From Diabrotica undecimpunctata (Eukaryota; Arthropoda; Insecta; Coleoptera; Chrysomelidae), in NCBI RefSeq assembly GCF_040954645.1, contig NC_092807.1, forward strand, positions 25,443,809 to 25,507,808: 64,000 nt of DNA, given 5' to 3'. The notes under the pieces are model-generated. The model ran no database searches and was not told the origin of the DNA. It saw only the letters and a list, made by a program, of their open reading frames with translations. Below are positions 52,246 through 63,799 of this stretch, piece by piece. Numbering within the stretch: position 1 is the stretch's first letter; every line of letters starts with the position of its first letter. Position numbers and translations under genes: made by a program.

Positions 52246-55200
52246 ATGGAGAGTCTATACGTTAAGCAAGCGGAAATAGGAACAGAAATAGTGAAACTCG
52301 TTTCAAATACAAAAAAGGATTCCCAATCTCGGAAAAATCAACAATACATCCGGGATAGACAGGAAAAATTAGAAGAATATTGGGCAAAATTTTTAAATAA
52401 CCACGAAAAGCTGCTAGAAGGGGGTATAACGAAAGAAAAATATTTTGAAACAAAATACTATGATCAGGTATTTAAGACATACATTGAGGGGAAAACCCTG
52501 TTGGAAGAATATGGAAGGGTGCTGAAAAGAGGAAAAGCACCGAAAGTAAAGGAGATACAGATAAGAAAACAAAGAATCGAGGAATTATTACGGCCAGAAA
52601 ATGAACAAGACTTGCAGGAGGATGAAGAATTGCAGTCAGAGTTAAGAGAATACATGGAAAAGGTGAATACACTAATGATTGAAGCAGCAGTAAATGAGGA
52701 ACTGGACGCTACAGATATTGGAGAAGTAGAGAGAATAAATCATCTAAAGAGGAAAGTCAGGGAAGTTTTAAAGAAAATAAGGCCAGGAATACAACGGCCA
52801 GAAAGCACACAGAGGAGGGACGGTGTGACATTGCCGCAGGTAAAAATCCCTGTGTATGAAGGCAGATATGAAACGTGGAGAACTTTCCACGATCTGTTTA
52901 CTAAAGTAATACATGAAAACGACCAGTTATCAAACGCAGAAAAAATGCAGTACCTAAAAACTCAAGTAAGAGGGGAAGCCAACAGAATGATACAACACTT
53001 AAACATATCCGAGGCCAACTACGAAGTGGCCTGGAACATGCTAAAAGATAGGTATGAGAACCCAAGGATGATATTGTTTAAATTAATAGACAGGATGCTA
53101 CTAGCGCAGGAAGTAAAGGAATCTTCTGCTAGAGCATTGAAATCACTACATGACACCTTCCACGAAAGTCTGGAAGCCATAGGAGGGTTAGGAACAGACA
53201 CGGAAGCGTGGAGCCCATTGATAGCCCGAATTATCATAACGAAATGGGACAATGAAACTAGGAGGCTGTACGAAAACCACATTGGAGACAGTAGAGAGAT
53301 ACCGACGTACAAATCGACACAAACATTCCTACAGCGAAGATTTCAGACACTGGAACTGATGGAGTCAGAAAAAAGACAAGAGAAGCAAGGAGGATCTCTT
53401 AGGAAACCAAGAACACATTGCGTGATATGCAACGGAGATCACGGAGTACCGAACTGCAGAGAATTTCAGGAACTCAATGCAAGAGACCGGAACAGGATGA
53501 TAAAAGAAAAAGGATTGTGTACAAACTGCCTAGCACATAAAAAAGAAGAACAATGTTATTCACAATATAGGTGCAGACACTGTGGCGGAGACCACCACCA
53601 TATGTTGCATTATGAAAAAGGAAACACAAGCAACAAAAGAAACTCCAATGAAACGAAACGAGAACAAACACAAGAAAGAAATGGAAGAGATTCAAACAAT
53701 AGAAGAAACGGGTACCAAGCTGATAGGTACAGAGGAGGAAATAATAATCCATACAACGCCAGAGAACAAAATAACGGAAGGCGAGAAAATACACAAGATA
53801 CCAATGGGCCTAGGAATAGCAACGACCAGCAAAGAGGGCAGAATTCAGTAAACTGTGCAAGCCATAAGGAAGGTGAAGCATTACTAGCGACAGCTGTGGT
53901 ACGCATAAGAGATGCGAAAGGAGATTCACACATAATGAGAGCACTAATCGACCAAGGGTCACAATGCGCATTTATAACGGAACAAGCTGCGACGACGCTA
54001 GGAACAACAAGGAAGCCCATACAGGCGACCATATCCGGGATAGGCTCGTCAGGAGAAAAAACAGCCAACTGGAGTATGAAACTTTTAATCGAAACTCATT
54101 ACGAAAGTGACTTCGAGATGGAAATAGAAGCACTAGTACTACCGAAGATAACAAGGAATTTACCGGAAAAGGATATAATTCTACCGGACTATAACGAGAA
54201 AAATGCAATACTGGCAGATCCAAGATATTACAAGGTAGGGAAGATAGACTTACTACTAGGAGTAAAAGAATACAGTTACATATTGACAGAAGGGATGCAC
54301 AGAATAAGTAATGGACTCCTGAGTCAAAACACCAAACTAGGATGGATAGTTTCGGGAATAGCACGAGAAAGGGAGAATATAAAAGCAGAAGTAAGCTGTA
54401 TGATATCAAGACAAGAAATGGACGTACAAATAAAGAACTTCTGGGAATTAGAAGAAGTAAATCAGGATACAAGTTTCTCAGTGGAAGAACAAGAATGTGA
54501 AGAACTGTATCGACAGACTGTAAAAAGGAATGAAGAAGGGAGATACGAAGTAAAAATTCCGTTTAGGGAAGACGTCGCAAAGTTAGGAGAATCTAAACAG
54601 CAAGCATTCGCCAGATTGATGCAACTAGAAAGGAAGTTTGCAAAAGACAAACAGTTAGAAGCGAATTACAGACAATTCATGGAAGATTATGAAAACCAAG
54701 GTCATATGGTAATAGCAGAAAACCAGGGAGATGGGTACTACTTACCTCATCATCCAGTGAGAAAAGAGGACAGTACTACAACGAAAATAAGAGCCGTGTT
54801 TGACGCATCAAGCAAAAGCTCATCGGCAGTAAGCCTGAATGATATTATGCACACAGGGCCGAAATTACAACAAGACTTGACAAATATACTATTACGATGG
54901 AGATCCAATATGGTAGCATACTCAGCGGATCTGGAAAAAATGTTTAGACAAATCAGAATGGCAGAAGAAGACCAAAAATATCAAAAAATTTTGTGGAGAA
55001 AGGACACAAAGGACCACATACAAGAGTATAACTTAACGACGGTGACATACGGCACGGCCGCAGCACCCTTTTTAGCGTTAAGAACAATACAACAATTACA
55101 AGAAGACGAAGGAGCGAGGTTCCCGTTGGCATCGAAAATTGTAAAAGAAAACATGTATGTAGACGATATACTAGGAGGAGCTGAGACAGTGCAGGAAGCA

Positions 55201-58200
55201 GAAACAGCCCAAAAGGAATTAATACAACTGTTCAGAAAAGGAGGTTTCACTCTTAGAAAATGGTTGAGCAACGAAGAAAAAATAATGGAGAACGTACCGG
55301 AGGATATGAGGAACGTAGACTCGAAGGCATTCAAACAAGAAGAAGTACGGAAAACGTTAGGAATACACTGGTCACCTAAAGAGGATATAATCACATTCAA
55401 AATAGGGATAACGACGGCAAAGAAAATAACGAAAAGACACGTACTGTCAGAAGTAGCAAAACTATACGACCCACTGGGATGGATAGCACCTGTAGTAATT
55501 CAGGCGAAAAAGTTCATACAGGAATTATGGGAGCAAAAGACCAGTTGGGATAAAGAATTAACTAGCAACCAACAAAGCAGGTGGAATACATACCAGGCGC
55601 AATTAGTAAATCTGGAGAAAATAACATTGCCCAGGTGGAACAACTTAAGCAAGATAAACAGAGTAGAACTGCATGGATTTGCAGATGCGTCTATGAAAGG
55701 ATATGGAGCGGTAATCTACTCAAGGGTATTAGGCCCAGAAATTAAAACGAATCTAATGATAGCAAAATCGAAAGTCGCACCATTGAAAGGGAAAACGACG
55801 TTACCGAGGCTCGAGCTGTGTGCCGCGGTACTACTAGCAAATTTAATGAAGAAAACCCTACAAGCATTGAACAGGGAAAACATTGAGGTATATGCATGGT
55901 CGGACTCAACGATAACCCTGGCTTGGATAAGGGGATCATCAAAAAGGTGGAAAATGTTCGTCGCCAACAGAGTAGAGGAAATAAGACGCGTTATAGGACC
56001 GAAAAATTGGCATAAGGTAGATACAAAGGAAAATCCAGCGGACATCCTCTCACGTGGAAGTACCGCATCAGAATTATTAGAAGCAGAGCTATGGTGGAAG
56101 GGACCAACTTGGCTGACTAGTAACAAAACTTTAACTCAGGAATCAGAAGAAATACCAGAGACAAATGAGGAGGAAGTCAAAACGAAAATAACGGTGCACA
56201 CGACAACGATAAAGGAGGACATATGCGAGAGATTCTCAAATTTAGAAAGAATGAGAAGAATACTTTCATATTGTAGGAGATTTGCAGACAAATGCAGAAA
56301 AAAGAAGGACAATGGACAAAGTCAGCTTACAGTCCAAGAATTAGAGGAAACTCTATTAAAGGTGATAAAGCACACACAGCACGCCTACTTCAAACCAGAA
56401 ATAAATAAGCTGGAGAAGAAACAGCAATTAGACAAGAAAAATAAATTAGCGTCATTGGTACCATTCCTGGATAGACAAGGAATTCTAAGAGTCACCGGAA
56501 GACTGAGACACACGAATCTAAAGTACGGAGAAAAACATCCGATAATTTTGCCAAAGGATAGTGCATTAACAAAGTTACTTATAACAGATAGTCACGCAAG
56601 AAATCTACATAGCGGATTACAACAAACACTACAGTACATAAAAAAGAAATACTGGATAATCAACGGCAGAAGAACCGTGAAAGATCATCTAGCGAAATGT
56701 TTAAGGTGCAGGAGGTATAAAAGCCAAGCAGCACAACAATTAATGGGAGATCTACCGAAAGACAGAGTGAACCCGAGTCATCCCTTTACTAACACAGGGA
56801 TAGATTATGCCGGGCCAATAAAAATAAGTACCACGAGAGGCAGAGGACAGAGGAGCTATAAGGGCTACATCTCAGTATTTGTGTGTCTGTCAACGAAGGC
56901 AGTACACCTTGAGGTAGTAAGCGATATGTCTACGGATGCTTTCATCGCAGCGTTCAAGAGATTTACGGCACGCAGAGGACAGTGCAACAACGTATACAGC
57001 GATAACGGAACCACATTCGTAGGAACAGCAAATTTGTTGAAAAAAGAAAATCAAAAAATAGATGACGAGATAAAACAAGGATTACGGGCACTAGGTACCC
57101 AGTGGCATGTCATACCTGCATATGCACCACATTTCGGAGGATTATGGGAGAGCGCAGTGCGAATAATGAAATATCACTTGAAAAGAATCATCGGGGAAAC
57201 AGTTCTAACATATGAAGAATTGAGTACGGTGCTGGCACAAATAGAAGCATGTATGAACTCGAGACCATTATGTGGGTCATCAGAAGACCCTGAAGGGAAA
57301 ATAGCCCTGACACCAGCTCACTTCCTTATAGGGAGAGAAATTATATCACCAAATCGGGAAGAAGAGCTTACGACTTATTTGAAGATGCCGACGAGGTGGA
57401 GATTAGTGGAGAAAATAAAAAGAGACTTCCGGAAAATTTGGAAACAGGAATACCTGCACCAATTACAACAGAGAAATAGATGGCATAAGGCGCACCCTAA
57501 CATAAAAGAAGAAGAAATAGTTATAATTAAAGAAGAGGATACACCTCCAGGCAGATGGCCATTAGCGAGGGTAACAGAAACACACCCTGGAGCGGAGGGA
57601 TTAACCAGAGTAGTAACAGTGAGAAAGGCAAACGGGAAACTGACTAAAAGACCCATACATAAGCTAATACGACTGGAAGAAGAGAAACAGGAAAAGCCGA
57701 AAAAGGCAGCAGCACTAAGATGGAAGAAAATACTAGTAGCTATAATGTTTTTAACGATGTTAAAACCCATAAAGGCAGAACCGTATAAAATATATAATCC
57801 GGTACCAGGATTTTTCACAGAAGACCTTGGAGAGGTCGTCATAGACCGGGGAACATTTCGAATAAAGGTGTTACTCGAAAAAGGAAGAATTCGAACAGAG
57901 CACCAACTAATAGGAAATATGATACAAGGCGTACGAGAACTGTGTCATGAGATAAAAATCGTGAATTGTAAGGATATAATAGAGAAATTGGAGGAAGGAC
58001 AAAGAAAGGCGGAGTCAGTAAGCGAGGGGCTGACAGTAGAAATAAAAGGAAGGGAAAGAAGAGGAATATTAGGAACAATATTAACCTCAGTATTTGGAGT
58101 CAATGACGAAGCCTACAGTAACATTGAAGCATTAGATAATAACCAAAAGGAGCTAATAAAGGGATCACAGCACCAGGCGAAGATAATGTTAGAAACAATA

Positions 58201-59550
58201 ACATCAATCAATCACACAGAGAACAGGATAAACGAGCAAATGAACAAGTTTAACAAAGCACTAATCACAGGTCTACAAGAAATATCTAAAGGACTTAACG
58301 AAGTAGAAGACAAAGCACAAAAACTAGAAACCGAATATAGCACGTTACGAATACAAACGATAGCATTACAAGTTATGGACTTCATAAACGAATATACTCA
58401 ATTTTACGAGGGAATATTAAACCTTCACTATAACCACGGACACTTCATTGATATAGTGAAACCGGGTGAAATAACCAAATGAATAGGGAAAGCAGGGCAG
58501 ATACTGCCTCAAGGGGTCGAAATACGACGACAACCCATTATAGAAACAGAAGTCAGTCATGACGACAGATATATAACAGTCATCGGCTACTTCATAGTGA
58601 CAGGGAAAAATAAGTACAGCATGCTCAAAGTCACGGCCATACCACTTAACGTTGAGGGGTCGGTGTTGCGCACATTTGTCGCCCCAAGGAATCTACTGGT
58701 CGTAGATTATAACACACTGCACTACTTCGAATTGACCACGGAAGATAGAGAAAGGTGCTTACTGTTGACAAAGGCGCAGATAGCGTGCTCACCAACGGCT
58801 ATAAGAAACATGGATACCCAACCAAACTGCATACTAGAAGAAATTTATGAGCGATCTAAGAATAGCACATGTCCAGTGGTAGCCAGGACAATACAGACAG
58901 CTCAATGGAGTAAGATGGGTACTCCCAACCTCTGGCTAGTTATCACGCCAGTCACGATACACATATCCATTATTTGCGATGGAAATCGGAGCGAAAGAGT
59001 ACTGGAACGAGTCACATTCCTGAAGCTTTCACCCAAATGTATCGCCCAAACGAAAAATATTACATTACTCCCCACTAGCAGTGGGGTGGACAGAGCAGTG
59101 ACGAGTTACCTGAAGTCGCCAATCACTCCCGTGGCCCAACTGGTGGCGAACCCACCCCGCAAGTTTAACACGCCTCTAAACACCTACCTTGACATACCAG
59201 GAGGAGAGCTACGTCATGTGTTACTTGAGGAGGAGAGTCTGGAACAAGAAATGACGCATACGCAGTGGCGATCGATTCACGAATCTAATTGGCATTATTT
59301 TGTGGCCACCGGGATCATTACTATAATGGTAATAATTGGGATACTCACGTTATGGAAGTACCGTCCTGTTGCACGACTATGTCGTTCAGGGAATCCACAA
59401 ACTCAGACTAACGAACAGGAAGTACCTGTATTAGTTAGTAATCGGCACAACAATGTACGGTCGACTTCCCAAGTTGACATCCCACTTTCCACATTTTCAT
59501 CCAATTGCCCTAATTTTAATCTAGAGATAGAGTCGGACATTGATAGCTAG
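52246..59550 (+). pseudogene. BEL/Pao gag-pol-env polyprotein (one in-frame TGA)
   Basis: I choose the ATG at 52246. One frame of 2078 codons runs to a TGA at 58480-58482 and continues in frame to 59550. Order by residue: gag with VKIPVYEGRYETW (200-370), knuckles CVICNGDHGVPNC and CTNCLAHKKEEQC (391-440), protease ALIDQGSQ (565), RT AYSADLEKMFRQI (891) and MYVDDIL (970), RNase H HGFADASMKGYGA (1142), integrase HARNLHSGL...CLRCRRYK, GIDYAGP (1519), YSDNGTTF (1584), GGLWESAV (1630). The envelope follows in the same frame, as in the roo family of Drosophila. The RT, RNase H and integrase residues are all present. The TGA falls inside the envelope, so gag-pol could still be made. Confidence 0.95.
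57721..59550 (+). pseudogene. F-type envelope region of BEL-2 (broken by TGA)
   Basis: Directly after the integrase, in the same frame, a hydrophobic signal-like segment (KILVAIMFLTMLKPIKA, from about 57724) is followed by a domain with a furin-like site RERR (about 58047-58058) and a Gly/Ile-rich segment that resembles the fusion peptide of baculovirus F-type proteins, then a heptad-rich NQ/N-containing helix region. The TGA at 58480 cuts the protein. In-frame sequence continues with Cys residues and a C-terminal membrane segment at about 59298-59357, a basic tail and stop at 59548-59550. By family it is a membrane fusion glycoprotein gene captured by insect LTR elements. It is not intact here. 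Confidence 0.85.
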
Positions 59551-59684
59551 GGTACGGTTGGAAGATTATTGATTATTCTTAAACTATTTATAATTTATCA
59601 TGTTTGAATTTTACTATGTTATGTAATACTTATATGTAAACTTTGAGTATTGACACTTGGGCCAGATTGCCCGATTCCGCAGTA

Positions 59685-60150
59685 TGTCCAATATCAAATC
59701 TTCATAATTCATATCCGAAATTGGACAGTATAATTTTATCACCCAGTAGACCGAATGAATCTATTTGTTATTAAATACACACACGTAGTTAATTAGGTTA
59801 CATACACATTTGGTCAATTATAAATAATAATTTGGACATCAGTCAAAAGTACTGACAAAGTTAAACAATTTACATAAATTAAATACACATATCACGCTAG
59901 GTACGCGAAAAATATTGACCCAAATAGAATTTATATAAAACTAATATCTCTTGACTAGAGAAGCATTCAATCAATATTCACTCAACGAACATATAGTCTT
60001 CAACGATCAACTTCATCAGTCTCTACTCAAAGTAATCCCGGGTCTACACCCATAGTGTACGTCTCAACAATAAACTCTGCTACTATTATTTGGTGTTTCC
60101 ATTACAACAGAACGAACATCTTCACTGAGCCAACGAAGGGAATTTGTTCA
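59685..60150 (+). repeat. BEL-2 3' LTR
   Basis: U3 is identical by eye to 50861-51125. Downstream of the TATA box come an initiator-like TCAGTC (about 60029), AATAAA (about 60069) and an end at TTGTTCA (60150) followed by AACAT. An alternative end at 60106 (ATTACA) cannot be excluded. Confidence 0.75.
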
Positions 60151-60415
60151 AACATCAATATTTATGTATAATATTATATTTATATACAATACTTATATAT
60201 AGAAAACATCTAAAGTACGATAATATTCTTTGTAAAAATCATACATGACAACATCGCATTCACCGGTAGAAACGAATAGAAGATCAACGTCGTCATAATA
60301 TAGAGAGAGATAAATTGCTCATTGACTTCCTAGCTTAGCATTCAGTAGCGTATCGTTCACACTGTTGCAGTGAGTTTTAAAAATTATTCTTAATATAATA
60401 TGATACGAGACTTAT

Positions 60416-60600
60416 ATTTAAATTTTCATTCTTATAGTTGTAAGTATTAAAATATTCATTTTGTTCACATATAATCATTAATTATTCTAATAAATTTACA
60501 GTTTTCTCCTGAAGAAGTCACAAAATCGTGACGAAATATTGAGACTGAACAAATAGAGTTTTATTTCCTGACCGATTGCTGATACTATAAATCAATATTT
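60416..60600 (+). repeat. Right arm of Penelope-like foldback C
   Basis: Mirror image of 50519-50700, with the same CTGAAGA, GTCAC/GTGAC and GAAA motifs at about 60509-60541. A TA microsatellite follows at 60631-60689. No coding sequence is found between the arms once BEL-2 is removed. Confidence 0.8.
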
Positions 60601-60628
60601 AAAACAGTACGGTCGAAAAAATAATTTG

Positions 60629-60630
<2 letters not shown>

Positions 60631-60689
<59 letters not shown>
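60631..60689. repeat. (TA)n microsatellite
   Basis: About 59 bp of AT repeats 30 bp right of foldback C; the left arm of the foldback abuts a similar run. Confidence 0.95.
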
Positions 60690-60693
<4 letters not shown>

Positions 60694-60864
60694 TATTGTC
60701 CCACCGCTTTAGGGTAGATCGCAGACCTGTGAAATATAAACAACCTAATATAACTAAATGTAGTAGGTATCAAGTTAATTGAAATATATTTCTTTATGAA
60801 TTTAATTGACTAAAAAGACACCTCAACCTATCACCAAATCTTTTTAATAACACAACAGTGCTAT
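60690..60864. other. No gene recognised
   Basis: AT-rich spacer between the TA repeat and a LINE remnant. No feature seen. Confidence 0.35.
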
Positions 60865-61350
60865 AGGTACGAGGTCACTGTGAAATACACAGTAATGAAA
60901 GAGCTGATGAATTTGTCAAAAGAGCATCAGCTATAAAATAATTACATCCAGAACCGGTCATGGGAGTGCAAAAAAGCATAGTTGGATCTGAAAGCAACAT
61001 AATTGTCACTGGAAAAATATACCTGGTCAAACACATGACAAAATGGATATTAAACGAACATGTACTAATAGGTCCAAAGTAATGCGCAAAAAACAAGCAA
61101 GAATCAATTTAGAGTCATAACAGGTTTCCTTACTAGACATGCGCTAGAGAAGGGATACCCGAATGCAAGGGACCGGAAACGGTCAACCATATCTTGCATG
61201 ACTGCGAGTCATTAGACAATAAGCGGCAAACACTTTTCGGAAACTACCGATTGACTCCAAAAATTTATGGTACAAATCTTCTAGGACTGTCTAAGCTGCT
61301 ATAGGGTTTCAGAGTCCTGGAATTGGTGACATGACGAAATGGAAGATGTA
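60865..61350 (+). mobile_element. LINE RNase H and C-terminal remnant
   Basis: Frames read GHCEIHSNERADEFVKRASA (about 60870-60935, the GH..I..NE.AD..A end of RNase H), then FRVITGFLTRHALEKGYPNA (about 61108-61165) and ETVNHILHDCESLDN (about 61180-61225), the Cys-His motif that closes I/Jockey/R1-type LINEs. Three frames are needed. Located just downstream of the Gr pseudogene exon, on the other strand. Confidence 0.72.
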
Positions 61351-61486
61351 AAATAACCTAACTAGCCTCAGTACAATCAATTTCTACAGACGGCGTTCGT
61401 AAAAAAAAACAGTGAAATCGAAGACCGTATTTTATTTCATACTTTTAATACTACGCGAAATAGCTAATAGTGAAAAAAAAACTTAC

Positions 61487-62314
61487 GCTGCATACCGCTG
61501 TAGACAAGATTGATCGGGTAAGAAAATTACGTGTATAACTATTTGAAGGTTTATTTTGCAATGTAGAAGACATGACTTTACTTAAATTGCTGATATACTC
61601 GAAGAAGGTGAGACTAAGCAAATTCAAAAATAAGATTTGAAATACTGAGTTTGTATTCTCCGTAATGAAATATATATCTCTGTATCGATATTTAATTGTT
61701 CTTATATTAGTATAAAAATTGTCCCATTTTTCTATAAACAAAAACTGTATTTCATCATACAAATGATTTTGTCTTCGACAAATGATATTAATAAGTTCTT
61801 GGAGACAGGCGATAGTTGAGATTAATTGGATGCCTGTTATTAAGAAATAGTTTTTTCTGACAGATGATAGAAGATCACTCTATGCATCAACAGCCTGTGA
61901 ACCAAGGATACCTAAACAACATATTGCTAATAAGATGTATCGACATGTTGTAAGAAAAAGTGATTCTTGAAGAACTGTTGTTGAAATGTCAAGTTTATAA
62001 AATATTAGTTTCCAATTTTTGTTTTTAAGTACCAACATATAAATTATGGTCATATGGAAAAGTGCATATTGTCCGCAAGATATTATAGTAAAAATCCGCT
62101 CTATCCATTCTTCCTCAAAAGTAAAATACGAACTAATCATCTTTATGACAAGGATATTCCATGGAAGCAAAAAAAAATTAAAAAGTATCTGAATAAAATT
62201 TCCCAAACATTGACGTTCAAATTGCCACGGACAAACTCCACAATATGCACCAACTTTATAAATTATTTTTAAGTAATGGGTATCAATTTTTTTGTGTTTA
62301 ATATTTGAGTACAT
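61487..62314 (-). pseudogene. Gustatory receptor exon 1 with one in-frame TAG
   Basis: The frame starts at 62314 (MYSNIKHKKIDTHYLKIIYK) and is colinear with the exon 1 at 40156-40983: both are exactly 828 nt and end at the same phase-0 GCGTAAGT donor (here exon end 61487). Shared blocks include YLKIIYKVGAYCGVCPW, ILFNFFLLPWNI, KNWKLIFYKLD, YILLAICCLGIL and IRTIKYRYRDI. A TAG at 61880-61882 (codon 145) interrupts it, and the same frame goes on without further damage. No second exon is seen on the minus strand between 61486 and 40984. It is probably a young pseudogene, an allele with a stop, or a read-through gene. Confidence 0.82.
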
Positions 62315-62532
62315 AGTAGTGTACTATGAGAGACTGGTTGATGTATAATGTAGGTATTTTTATTGTCGCTCTGTTTTTAAAGTAAATTGCATTTACTGAT
62401 TATAATTTTCCAATAGTTAGATTTGAAAATATTAAAAATGAAAATAATCAATAAGTTATATTGTGAAAGGTGCAACAGAAAATACCAGCTTACTAACATT
62501 ACAATGTTATAATACAAGTTAACTGATTAATA
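62315..62532. other. Flank between Gr pseudogene and hAT
   Basis: AT-rich, no feature seen apart from the GATTAATA at 62525-62532 that may be one copy of a hAT target duplication. Confidence 0.35.
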
Positions 62533-63727
62533 CAGCGTTTCTCAACCTTTTAACATTTGCGACTCAATTTTTCATAATTATTTTCACCGCCCCCATCTCG
62601 TACAATACCAATATATTTATGCAATAATAATGTACCTTGAGTATTTTGACAAAAAACTTACAATACAAAATCTTACTGCAATTACCATATTACCAAGAAT
62701 AAATAAATTTATTGATATGTGGCAACAATGATTCGAACCGATCGCCTTTCTTCACGAGAAGTTCCGATATTTTGAACATTCTCGATTGTCTGTCTATCTG
62801 CATCTCCTCTTCTCACTCAGTTCTAAAAGTGATCAGTCTTAGTCGAATCAGTTTAGTCAGTCCTTCTATACCTGTTAAATTTATTGTGAATGTATGTTCT
62901 AGTTTGCGTGTTAATTGCACGGTACTACAATAAGATATCCCAAGCAGTAGGTAAATATAAATTTAAACAAAATCATGGATAAATTTTTAACCGGGCGTAA
63001 GCGAGCATTAGATGCCAGTGAAGCATCAACAAGTGCATAGGTGAGAGTGATTCCAAAAATAAAATCAAGAAAATATTCTCAAGAATACTTGAATTTTGGG
63101 TTTACTTTTAGTGAAGTAAATGAAGAAGAAAGGCCTCCATATAGGATATGCTCTAAAATTTTAGTAGCCGCCAGCATAAAACCTAATAACATTTGGAAAT
63201 ACTTCATAGTGAGTACATTAACAAACCCCGAGAATTCTTCGAGTTAAAATTAAAATCACATGAAAAGCAAAAATCATTAAAAAAAAACTTTGACTGTGAA
63301 TGAAAAAGCTTTACTTGCCTCTTATAAAGTCTCATATCAAATAGCCAGATGTAAAAAGCCTCACACTATTGGTGAAGAGCTTATTTTGTCATCTGAAATT
63401 CAGTTTATAGAATCTATGTTTGGAGATAATTTTGAAACAAAAATTGGAGTCTTATACCTCTATCAAATAATACTATTGCCCGTCGAATTTGTGATATAGC
63501 TGAAGATGTACAGGATCAGCTACTCGGGAAGTTGCGCGAGAAACTGTTTTCGGTTCAGCTTGATGAGGCAACAGATAGCAATAAAGATGCTCATTTTATT
63601 ACCTACGTTCGATTTTGTGATGGCACATTAGTGGTAGAAGAAATGCTTTTCTGCAAACCAATAGAATTGGAAGCAACATCGCTCGTATTATTTGCTCTCT
63701 TAAATGATTATATAAATGAAGCAAAGT
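62533..63727 (+). mobile_element. hAT transposon, ZBED-like (decayed, 3' end missing)
   Basis: The left end CAGCGTTTCTCAACCTTTTA at 62533 is a typical hAT inverted repeat (CAG.G.TTCTCAA.C.TTT). From 62975 a broken transposase reads MDKFLTGRKRALDASEASTS, a BED-type segment EYLNFGFTFSEVNEEERPPY, then LLASYKVSYQIARCKKPHTI and FSVQLDEATDSNKDAHFITY, with FCDGTLVVEEMLFCKPIE and NDYINEAK. This is the ZBED5/SCAND3-like hAT family; QLDEATD holds the first catalytic Asp. Stops at 63037, 63245 and 63497 and frame changes break it. It ends abruptly near 63727. Confidence 0.85.
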
Positions 63728-63799
63728 AGTATTTACATATTATTTCAGTCTTTGTTTAAATTTGAATTGAGCCTTTAAAAACGACTAGAAATGTGATAT

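Larger units (their letters stand above)
50861..60150 (+). mobile_element. BEL/Pao LTR retrotransposon 2 with envelope gene
   Basis: The first 265 bp (50861-51125) recur at 59685-59949 with no difference I can see. The right LTR continues to about 60150, where AACAT (60151-60155) matches AACAT at 50856-50860 just before the left LTR. The interior carries gag, protease, RT, RNase H, integrase and an F-type envelope in a single frame with one stop. The left LTR lacks everything downstream of its TATA box (R and U5 in the right copy); an 18-bp minisatellite stands there. Otherwise it looks very recent. It sits inside a Penelope-like foldback. Confidence 0.9.

Noticed and set aside
53474..58078. 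Several minus-strand frames of 80-170 aa across the BEL-2 polyprotein
   Set aside because: They are antisense shadows of a well-supported plus-strand coding sequence and have no domain of their own.
60585..61096. Minus-strand frames of 62 and 73 aa
   Set aside because: One spans a TA microsatellite; the other is antisense to the LINE RNase H remnant.
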